From: Candidatus Heimdallarchaeota archaeon | Lineage (GTDB): Archaea > Asgardarchaeota > Heimdallarchaeia > Heimdallarchaeales > Kariarchaeaceae | NCBI GenBank assembly: GCA_021399405.1 | Contig: JAAFKL010000308.1 | Coordinates: forward strand, 1-7,957 | Reading direction: 5' to 3' | Length of the DNA stretch: 7,957 nucleotides | Part shown: piece after piece, positions 1 to 5,215 of the stretch | How positions within the stretch are numbered: position 1 is the stretch's first letter | Layout of the letters: every line of letters starts with the position of its first letter | Translations under genes and position numbers: made by a program | The notes under the pieces: generated by a model | Seen by the model: only the letters and a program-made list of their open reading frames with translations | What the model was told of the DNA's origin: nothing | Database searches by the model: none

Positions 1-543
1 CATACACTTAGAGTTCCACCAAATAGGTTCGATCAGAACCTTGAGGAAATTCTCCTTGAACTTGCGCGAGAAAATCTTGAAGAGAGAATCTTAGAAAAAC
101 TAGGATTTATCGTCGCAGTGCTAGAAGCGGGAGACATTACAATCGGACGGCTTATTCCCGGAGATGGTGGAGCATTCTATGATTCCACTTTTCGTATTCT
201 CTCGTATATTCCTGAACGAGGAGAGGTCATCGAAGGTGAAGTTATTGAGTTAATTGATTTTGGTGCTTTTGTACGTGTTAGTACAATTGATGCTCTTTGT
301 CACGTATCTCAGATGGCTGATGATTTCTTCAGTTATAATTCTGGTCAGGATATATTAATTGGTAAACAATCCAACTTAACAATTCGTAGAAGTGAAATTG
401 TTAGAGGAAGAATAGTAGTTGTAGGTCTTCAACGTAATGCGATCAGAGTTGGTGTAACAATGCGTCAACCTGGATTAGGGAAGCTCGAATGGGTTGAAGA
501 ATGGAAAGCTGGAATTACTGAGAAGAGGGAGGCAGCTACTTGA
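1..543 (+). CDS. rpo7: RNA polymerase stalk subunit Rpo7 (RpoE'), 5'-truncated by window edge
   Basis: This is the larger stalk subunit of archaeal RNA polymerase, homologous to eukaryotic RPB7. With Rpo4 it binds emerging RNA and assists initiation and elongation. The reading frame is open from base 1, giving 180 residues. Compared with the usual ~187-190-residue family, only about eight N-terminal residues are missing, so the GTG at 118 is internal and not the start. The N-terminal tip domain contains VPPNRF and the hallmark GRLIPGDGGAFYD. The S1/OB domain begins near base 223 with GEVIEGEVIELIDFGAFVRV, followed by DALCHVSQM. The C-terminus has the family signature TMRQPGLGKLEW. Its TGA stop overlaps the spt4 start (TTGA), so the two genes are translationally coupled. 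What is seen matches the family along its length; identification is near certain. Confidence 0.97.
   Translation, partial: HTLRVPPNRFDQNLEEILLELARENLEERILEKLGFIVAVLEAGDITIGRLIPGDGGAFYDSTFRILSYIPERGEVIEGEVIELIDFGAFVRVSTIDALCHVSQMADDFFSYNSGQDILIGKQSNLTIRRSEIVRGRIVVVGLQRNAIRVGVTMRQPGLGKLEWVEEWKAGITEKREAAT
525..532 (+). promoter_or_regulatory. Shine-Dalgarno site of spt4
   Basis: GAGGGAGG lies inside the last codons of rpo7, 7 nt before the TTG at 540. It supports TTG as the true spt4 start and coupled translation of the two genes. Confidence 0.7.
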
Positions 544-773
544 AAGCATGCCGTCAATGTCAATTCTTGTTTGATCCAAAAGACTCCACATTTTTTCCTG
601 AATCGGAAATAGATAATAAAAAATTTCAACTTGACAGATGCCCTAATTGTAACTCTACAGATCTGAGTGAAGATTATTCGGGAATGGTTTTAATATTTGA
701 TCCTGAGAATTCTGAGATCGCTAAAAGATTAAATGTGACCAGAAAAGGTCAATATGCTTTAAGAGTTAGATAG
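540..773 (+). CDS. spt4: Transcription elongation factor Spt4 (RpoE'')
   Basis: Spt4 is a small zinc protein that pairs with the NGN domain of Spt5 to form the archaeal processivity clamp on RNA polymerase. The 77-residue product has two zinc knuckles, C4-x2-C7 and C34-x2-C37. It then has the conserved C-terminal half: DLSEDYSG, the IFDPENSEIAKRL strand-helix element that docks on Spt5, and the terminal GQYALRVR. The start is TTG at 540, overlapping the rpo7 stop, with a strong Shine-Dalgarno GAGGGAGG at 525-532 about 7 nt upstream. Oddity: 26 residues separate the two CxxC knuckles, whereas archaeal Spt4 usually has roughly ten. The extra stretch (about residues 12-30, DPKDSTFFPESEIDNKKF) makes the protein longer than the usual ~60-65 residues. 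Synteny with rpo7 is classic, and the identification is secure despite the insertion. Confidence 0.95.
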   Translation: MKACRQCQFLFDPKDSTFFPESEIDNKKFQLDRCPNCNSTDLSEDYSGMVLIFDPENSEIAKRLNVTRKGQYALRVR

Positions 774-804
774 ATCTTCAGAAACAATATCCAAATTGAG
801 AGGA

Positions 805-816
805 CTATATTTATTA
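805..816 (+). promoter_or_regulatory. TATA box for the GGCT-like gene
   Basis: The octamer TATATTTA (806-813) is centred about 30 nt before the TTG at 840, which predicts an almost leaderless transcript of about 5 nt. The same octamer precedes the cadherin-repeat gene on the other strand. There is no Shine-Dalgarno motif before the TTG, and an in-frame TAA at 825-827 prevents a start further upstream. Confidence 0.6.
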
Positions 817-839
817 CGCTTTTTTAATTAAAAAAATTA

Positions 840-1214
840 TTGACAAAATTACTTGCAGTCTATGGGACACTGAAAAAGGGATATCACAATCATGAAGTTC
901 ATCTTAAGGACCTCATTACTCGATTTGAAGGATTTGTAACATTACCATTTCAATTATATTCAAATGGACGTTATCCGATGCTCGTGAAATCACAATATCT
1001 AAGCGACATTTTCATTGAGGTCTACGAGGTTTCAGATGATAAATTTGTTGAAATTATAAAACTAGAGGAACCTTTTGGATACCATTATGAAAAGATTGAG
1101 ATAATGAAAATAAATGAATTTGTTGAAGTATTTGTTTATAGCAGCGGTATACCTCCAGAAGAATTTACTCTAATAGAAAGTGGTAATTGGGTTGGAACAA
1201 TTCCTTGGAATTGA
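840..1214 (+). CDS. Gamma-glutamylcyclotransferase-like (GGCT/AIG2-fold) protein
   Basis: This 124-residue cytosolic protein has the GGCT-like fold (AIG2/YtfP family). Members cyclise gamma-glutamyl groups, releasing 5-oxoproline or acting as gamma-glutamylamine cyclotransferases; the substrate here cannot be told. The N-terminal substrate-binding loop is plain: VYGTLKKG (residues 7-14) followed by NH (17-18). A glutamate at 76 or 77 in LEEPFGYHYEK sits where the family carries its catalytic acid, followed by the usual aromatic-rich turn. The C-terminus has the common ESGNW (113-117). The start is TTG at 840, the only candidate that retains the YGTL loop. It lies 66 nt after spt4 but has its own TATA box, so it is probably a separate transcript. 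It converges on the large surface-protein gene. Family assignment is confident; enzymatic role is inferred and untested, and the neighbours offer no pathway hint. Confidence 0.85.
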   Translation: MTKLLAVYGTLKKGYHNHEVHLKDLITRFEGFVTLPFQLYSNGRYPMLVKSQYLSDIFIEVYEVSDDKFVEIIKLEEPFGYHYEKIEIMKINEFVEVFVYSSGIPPEEFTLIESGNWVGTIPWN

Positions 1215-1273
1215 ATCAAGTATAATTAATAATTTATTTCACAAATTTATACTTAGTAAGATTATAAATTAAA
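1215..1273. terminator. Possible bidirectional terminator between convergent genes
   Basis: This 59-nt AT-rich spacer separates the stops of two convergent genes. It contains an 8-bp perfect inverted repeat, AAGTATAA (1218-1225) and TTATACTT (1247-1254), with a 21-nt loop and short T-runs on both strands. Position suggests termination, but the stem is weak and archaeal terminators need mainly U-tracts, so support is limited. Confidence 0.3.
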
Positions 1274-3109
1274 TTAGTAATTTCGTCTTCTAATAACATT
1301 TAGGACCGCAATAAAGCCTAACGCGATTACCATAAATATAGTTGGACCACTTGCGCTTACAGGTAAATCAGGAGTTGCACTTATATCATCGTCAGGTTTA
1401 GAAGACGATGTATCTGTATTACTAGTATCAGTGGGATCGACATCTGATGTCGTTGTAGTTGGATCTTCTGTACTTGTTACACTTGAGGAAATTGTAGGAG
1501 TCGTTTGAGTATCAACAACTTCAACTATTGTAATAATTACCGGTACAGCTAAACTGTATTCTAATCCATCATATGATTTGTAACTAAATTTATCTTGACC
1601 AAAATACCCCGTATTCGGTGTATAAACAAACGAGCCATTTTTGTCAAGTGTCAGAACTCCATAACTAACCAAAGATTCCAAAACAGCAGTAAGAACATCA
1701 CCATCAGAATCGGTATCATTTTCCAACACACCCCTTGCTCGAATCCTTAATTCATTATCCTGCTCAACAGAGTACTCATCAGCAAATGATGTAGGAGCAG
1801 TATTAGTAACCGATTCCACTACGTTAATTGTAACTGTGACGATATTTCCTTTATCTGTTCCATCAAATACAATATATGTGAATTTGTCAACTCCGACGGT
1901 GTTCGCATCGTAACTAAATGAGCCACCGGCATTAAGTACTAGTTTTCCGTATGCAGTGGTTGTATCTAAAATGGCTAATAAAACATCGCCATCCTTGTCC
2001 GTATCATTTTGTAGTACGCCGAGTCCTTCTATTTTTAGGATTGTACCTACAATGACACTGTATCTATCATCATAACCAACAGGTGCAGTATTTACCACAA
2101 CCTCTCTTACATCAAGCGCGACTGTAACTACATTCCCTTTGTTTTTACCATCTGTCACAGTATAAGCGAATTTATCAATTCCAACAAACCCAGTATTAGG
2201 AGTATAACTGAAAGAACCATCTGCATTGAGAACAAGTTTCCCGTAGGCAGTGGTTGTATCTAAAATGGTGGATAAAGCATCTCCTTCAGCATCTGTATCA
2301 TTTTTTAATACTCCAGGAGCAGCAATATTTAGGATTGTGTCAACGTTAGTACTGTACCTGTCATCATAACCTACGGGTGCAGTATTCACTACCACCTCTT
2401 TCACATCAAGCGTAACTGTAACTGTATTGCCTTTCTCCTTACCATCTGAAACAATATAAGCAAATTTATCAATTCCAACAAATCCCTTGTTTGGAGTATA
2501 ACTAAATGAACCATCATCCTTGAGAACAAGAGAACCGTAAGCAGTTGTTGTATCCAAAAGAGCTGATAAAACATCCCTATCAGCATCTGTATCATTTTTT
2601 AATACACCAGGTGCAGCAATATTCAATACCGTATCGACGTTAGTACTGTAACTATCATCATATCCAACAGGCGCAGTATTAGGTGGATTTACATTGATTA
2701 CAACTGTGGCTACGTTACCTTTGTTAACACCATCAGAAACCACATATACGAATTTATCAATACCAACATATGCTTTATTTGGAGTATAACTAAATGAACC
2801 ATCTGGATTTAAGGCAAGTGCCCCATAAGATGTTGTTGTATCAAGAATTGCCTGAAGTTTATCACCCTCTGCATCAGTATCATTAGCAAGAACCCCGGGT
2901 GCTAAAACTTTCAATAAAGTATCAACTGGTGTATTATAATTATCATCGTAAGCGACAGGAACTGCTAATGGACGAATATTACCTAGTTCACCAATCGGTG
3001 AGGCATTCGCAGAATTAGACAATGAACCGAGTACAAGAATTGCAAAGACTATAATGAACATCTTATCTAGTAGAAGTGTCCGCCTTATCATCCTTCCTTT
3101 TATTTGCAT
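1274..3109 (-). CDS. Secreted tail-anchored surface protein with five cadherin-like (tandem-95 type) repeats
   Basis: The product is 611 residues. Numbered from ATG 3109, residues 1-36 are a Sec signal peptide: basic start (QIKGRMIRR), hydrophobic core FIIVFAILVLGSL, and an AxA site (ANA before S37). Five ~96-98-residue cadherin/VCBS-like repeats fill about 52-530. Each contains YDD, a calcium-type NDTDxxxD loop, YGxLxLxxxGSFSYTPN and a DKFxYxxxDG strand. A Ser/Thr/Asp-rich stalk (about 533-585, TSTEDPTTTTSD) then leads to a hydrophobic segment (PTIFMVIALGFIAVLNVI) and a basic RRRNY end. This architecture suggests a cell-surface adhesin or S-layer-associated protein, held by the tail or processed by an archaeosortase-like enzyme. 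An open frame extends to TTG 3178, but ATG 3109 is preferred because a TATA box lies 26 nt upstream, giving a leaderless start that exactly fits the signal peptide. Exact ligand and function are unknown. Confidence 0.88.
   Translation of the reverse strand: MQIKGRMIRRTLLLDKMFIIVFAILVLGSLSNSANASPIGELGNIRPLAVPVAYDDNYNTPVDTLLKVLAPGVLANDTDAEGDKLQAILDTTTSYGALALNPDGSFSYTPNKAYVGIDKFVYVVSDGVNKGNVATVVINVNPPNTAPVGYDDSYSTNVDTVLNIAAPGVLKNDTDADRDVLSALLDTTTAYGSLVLKDDGSFSYTPNKGFVGIDKFAYIVSDGKEKGNTVTVTLDVKEVVVNTAPVGYDDRYSTNVDTILNIAAPGVLKNDTDAEGDALSTILDTTTAYGKLVLNADGSFSYTPNTGFVGIDKFAYTVTDGKNKGNVVTVALDVREVVVNTAPVGYDDRYSVIVGTILKIEGLGVLQNDTDKDGDVLLAILDTTTAYGKLVLNAGGSFSYDANTVGVDKFTYIVFDGTDKGNIVTVTINVVESVTNTAPTSFADEYSVEQDNELRIRARGVLENDTDSDGDVLTAVLESLVSYGVLTLDKNGSFVYTPNTGYFGQDKFSYKSYDGLEYSLAVPVIITIVEVVDTQTTPTISSSVTSTEDPTTTTSDVDPTDTSNTDTSSSKPDDDISATPDLPVSASGPTIFMVIALGFIAVLNVIRRRNY
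1520..2956 (-). repeat. Five tandem in-frame repeats encoding cadherin-like domains
   Basis: Units in transcript order are about 2956-2690, 2668-2402, 2374-2105, 2080-1817 and 1792-1520, with a period of 288-294 nt. Units 2 to 4 are closest. A 22-nt stretch encoding the TTTAYGK turn region is identical at 1953-1974 and 2247-2268, exactly 294 nt (98 codons) apart. Unit 4 is shortened around its GSFSY motif (FSYDANTVGVDKF). Unit 5, nearest the membrane, is the most diverged. The pattern suggests recent duplication inside the array. Confidence 0.85.
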
Positions 3110-3129
3110 TGGAAATAATGTGATGCAAT

Positions 3130-3142
3130 CTAAATATAAACA
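3130..3142 (-). promoter_or_regulatory. TATA box of the cadherin-repeat gene
   Basis: On the minus strand the site reads TGTTTATATTTAG. The octamer TATATTTA is centred about 26 nt from the ATG at 3109, placing transcription start on or next to the A of ATG. There is no Shine-Dalgarno motif upstream of that ATG, so the mRNA is probably leaderless. Confidence 0.65.
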
Positions 3143-3190
3143 TTTGTGAATTTCATGAAAAAATAAATCGGTTTGCAATAAGTCGATGGG

Positions 3191-3207
3191 TATTCATACA
3201 ATGAATA
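3191..3207. other. 17-bp dyad (7-3-7) upstream of the cadherin-repeat gene
   Basis: TATTCAT-aca-ATGAATA is a perfect inverted repeat located about 55-70 nt upstream of the TATA box at 3130-3142 and about 50 nt after the stop of the PRC-barrel gene. It could be a protein-binding site or the hairpin of a terminator. It lies just after the T6 run, which is the wrong order for a hairpin-plus-U-tract terminator. Confidence 0.3.
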
Positions 3208-3210
3208 TCT

Positions 3211-3216
3211 AAAAAA
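3211..3216 (-). terminator. T-run after the PRC-barrel gene
   Basis: Six consecutive T residues occur on the minus strand about 42 nt after the stop codon of the PRC-barrel gene, the sort of U-tract that ends archaeal transcripts. Support is positional only. Confidence 0.3.
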
Positions 3217-3257
3217 GTAATCATTGATTGTTGAGAACTTTAGATCTTAGGATAATC

Positions 3258-3920
3258 TTAACTAATATTACTCATTAAGTTACGTAATCTCCGAATTCTT
3301 AATTCACCTTCACTTCTTTTCAATAAAGCGGGTTCAAGATATAATTTTTCAAAATCAGAATCCATAACCAATTTAATTCTTCTTTCAATCTCTCGATCTG
3401 ACACTTTGATACGAATATCGACATTTGAAATATCTAGTTCATCGATATTGGCACCACACATCAACCCTTCAATTGGACTGTACCGAGGAGCTAAATTATT
3501 AAAATACTGAGGATTAATTTTCATTTGAATAAATACTTTATCAAGAAAAATTAAGTCTTCAATTCTTCCGACATCATCGTTATTCTCACTATAAATACGA
3601 AGTTTTATGAGATCTTTGAAGCGTAATACTTCATCTTTGTTCTCCATTTCTTCACATCTGACAGTATTTATCTGATTTACCGAAGCATTCAAATAAACGC
3701 CATCATTCTTGATATCTTTAATATAGTCTATTGGGAGTATTTGTTCTTCACTTTCTTTGACTTCCTCGGGATCATCAATCGCACTTCTAGTTATAACTAA
3801 ACCACAAAGCTCCAAGTTCTCATAATGTAAAATTGCATCTATAACTCTTCCCAGCACATTATTTTCTAAATCAATGATCGTTTTTGAACATAAACTCGTA
3901 AGTGAGTCATTTGCTATCAT
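3258..3920 (-). CDS. Tandem PRC-barrel domain protein
   Basis: This 220-residue soluble protein has two PRC-barrel-like modules. Module 1 (about 5-80) has the textbook pattern: SKTIIDLENNVLGRVIDAIL, then LCGLVITRSA, then ILPIDYIKDIKNDGVYLN. Module 2 (about 99-175) repeats the theme more loosely: FKDLIKLRIYSENNDDVGRIEDLIF with a later SPIEGLMCGANIDELDIS. The tail (176-220) is charged and probably helical. No signal peptide or membrane segment is present, so it should be cytosolic. PRC barrels occur in the photosynthetic reaction-centre H subunit, RimM, CdvA and haloarchaeal SepF-associated division proteins, generally as protein-docking folds. Which partner applies here is unknown. The ATG at 3920 is supported by an upstream GGTGATC that matches the 16S rRNA 3' end. 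The gene lies alone between two surface transcription units. Fold confidence is good; function is unassigned. Confidence 0.82.
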   Translation of the reverse strand: MIANDSLTSLCSKTIIDLENNVLGRVIDAILHYENLELCGLVITRSAIDDPEEVKESEEQILPIDYIKDIKNDGVYLNASVNQINTVRCEEMENKDEVLRFKDLIKLRIYSENNDDVGRIEDLIFLDKVFIQMKINPQYFNNLAPRYSPIEGLMCGANIDELDISNVDIRIKVSDREIERRIKLVMDSDFEKLYLEPALLKRSEGELRIRRLRNLMSNIS

Positions 3921-4041
3921 TGGATCACCGTAATATATATAGCGAATTTAATTGAAAAGTATTGCCCTCAAGGATATTTGGAAATATTGGTCTATATAAG
4001 AGGATATTATGCAAAATTTTGTTTTTCAATGTGTAATTGTT
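3921..4041 (-). promoter_or_regulatory. Promoter region of the PRC-barrel gene: TATA box, dyad at start site, Shine-Dalgarno
   Basis: On the minus strand a canonical CTTATATAGA TATA box (3991-4000) predicts initiation near 3970 and a leader of about 50 nt. A dyad ATATTT-gg-AAATAT (3974-3987) sits between the TATA box and the predicted start site, a typical position for an archaeal repressor. GGTGATC at 3922-3928 pairs with the anti-Shine-Dalgarno at effective optimal spacing. A second TATA-like run at 3932-3942 would initiate inside the gene and is less likely to be used. The small palindrome CAAAATTTTG at 4012-4021, just after the pilin stop, may assist termination of the upstream operon. 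Confidence 0.45.
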
Positions 4042-5211
4042 TTAGGATGTAACTTGGAAATTGGACAATCTGCTGCTGGCTGCAGCTAAACTAAAGACAC
4101 CGAAATAACCGGCATCAGCAAAGGTACTATCAGTAATGCTAAAAATTTCTTCTAGATTGCCTGAAGGTCCCGCAGCTTGGAAAGCTAGACTTTGACCTGA
4201 AAAAGAGATTACAAAATCGAAAGGACCTAATGGATTGTTAGAGGACCCAGGTGGAATACTAAAAGTTGAAGGGGTTGCTGAACTTAGAAGCGTATCTACA
4301 CCATTCACAAGTTTATGTATTTCAAATTGACCATCAGTAACAAACCAAGGACCATCAAAAGTTGCTTCATTTTCCCCTGCCCTATTAGCGGGTCCATTAT
4401 GATCTTCAGTAAAACCAACCCAATAATAGTTCAATTCATCAACAATTCTGAATGCAACACCTATTGCATCATTATCACCCCATAGCCATTGTGCTGTGAT
4501 AATCCCATTTTGAACTTGGAAAGTGTCATTGTTTAGATAAAATAAAATGTCATCATTTGTTGCGAACACTAAATCTGTTCCCGAAACGGAAATCCCAGCA
4601 CCCCCACCATGAGTATTGTATGTAAATTCAGTCCAACCGTTTGCACTTACATCAATTGTGCTAAAATCATCTCCATCAAAGAATACAGGGATTGAGGAGA
4701 GTGCATTTGGAATCCTCAATTCTGAAACTAGTAACCTTCCTGCAACAGAATCCTTTACTTCGACCCGTACTTCACCAAGATTAGTAACTTGTTGAGAACT
4801 ATCTATCGTCTGGATTCTCACTATTCCGATAGTAGCGACATCATACGAAGTAGCTTCCATAGTCCAACTCGCCAGCTGACTATTATCTCTGAACAGTTTT
4901 ACATCGGTAATTTTAGCATCATCACCCCCTAAATTCCTAATGTGAAGTTCGATTAAATCGCCTTCTTTATCCCCATCGGTATCAGCCACTCCATAATTAT
5001 CAAGAACCAATTCAACACTCGGATCATCCAATATGCCACTAGTTAGAGTCCATACGACCGCAGCTGCAGCAACTGTAAGTGCAATTAAAAGTACAATAGC
5101 TATTACTGGTGATACTGCTCTTTTAGATTTTTTTATTTTTCTGAAAGCACGATTAATGTTAATTGAACGTCCTTTCCATGTAAATTCCATTTTTGTAGTT
5201 TTTTGATTCAT
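4042..5211 (-). CDS. Archaeal type IV pilin-like protein with C-terminal LamG/ConA-like domain
   Basis: The 389-residue product begins with a long basic leader (1-32, ending KKSKRA) followed by VSPVIAIVLLIALTVAAAAVVW (33-54). This is the class III signal and hydrophobic assembly helix of archaeal pilins/archaellins, cleaved by a PibD/EppA-type peptidase, probably after Ala32. Residues 61-168 form the beta-domain seen in archaeal pilin-like proteins. They include an EF-hand-like loop with D77, D79, D81, E83, D85 and E88 at positions 1, 3, 5, 7, 9 and 12. Residues about 177-389 look like a LamG/concanavalin-type jelly roll: FDGDDFS, GIITAQWLWGDNDAIGVAF, NYYWVGFTEDHNG, DAGYFGVFS and the closing LSNFQV strand. 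The ATG at 5211 lies 4 nt after the preceding stop, with GGAG overlapping that gene's end, so both share an operon. Likely role: a surface adhesive pilin. Carbohydrate binding is inferred from fold only. Confidence 0.85.
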   Translation of the reverse strand: MNQKTTKMEFTWKGRSININRAFRKIKKSKRAVSPVIAIVLLIALTVAAAAVVWTLTSGILDDPSVELVLDNYGVADTDGDKEGDLIELHIRNLGGDDAKITDVKLFRDNSQLASWTMEATSYDVATIGIVRIQTIDSSQQVTNLGEVRVEVKDSVAGRLLVSELRIPNALSSIPVFFDGDDFSTIDVSANGWTEFTYNTHGGGAGISVSGTDLVFATNDDILFYLNNDTFQVQNGIITAQWLWGDNDAIGVAFRIVDELNYYWVGFTEDHNGPANRAGENEATFDGPWFVTDGQFEIHKLVNGVDTLLSSATPSTFSIPPGSSNNPLGPFDFVISFSGQSLAFQAAGPSGNLEEIFSITDSTFADAGYFGVFSLAAASSRLSNFQVTS

Positions 5212-5215
5212 AATT

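Noticed and set aside
1214..1225. 12-nt AATCAAGTATAA also present at 6899-6910, as possible insertion boundary repeats of the surface island
   Set aside because: A 12-nt AT-rich match in 8 kb is expected by chance, and the left copy lies after the GGCT-like gene without flanking mobile features.
2401..2595. 64-codon frame on the minus strand inside the repeat array
   Set aside because: It is an out-of-frame reading of the cadherin-like repeats with no domain or start signal.
1520..2956. Regular spaced repeats as a CRISPR array
   Set aside because: The ~294-nt period is in frame, encodes recognisable protein domains and lacks short palindromic repeats with unique spacers.
3110..3178. A 23-codon N-terminal extension of the cadherin-repeat protein from TTG 3178
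   Set aside because: The TATA box at 3130-3142 lies inside it, the extension lacks secretion features, and ATG 3109 gives a proper signal peptide.
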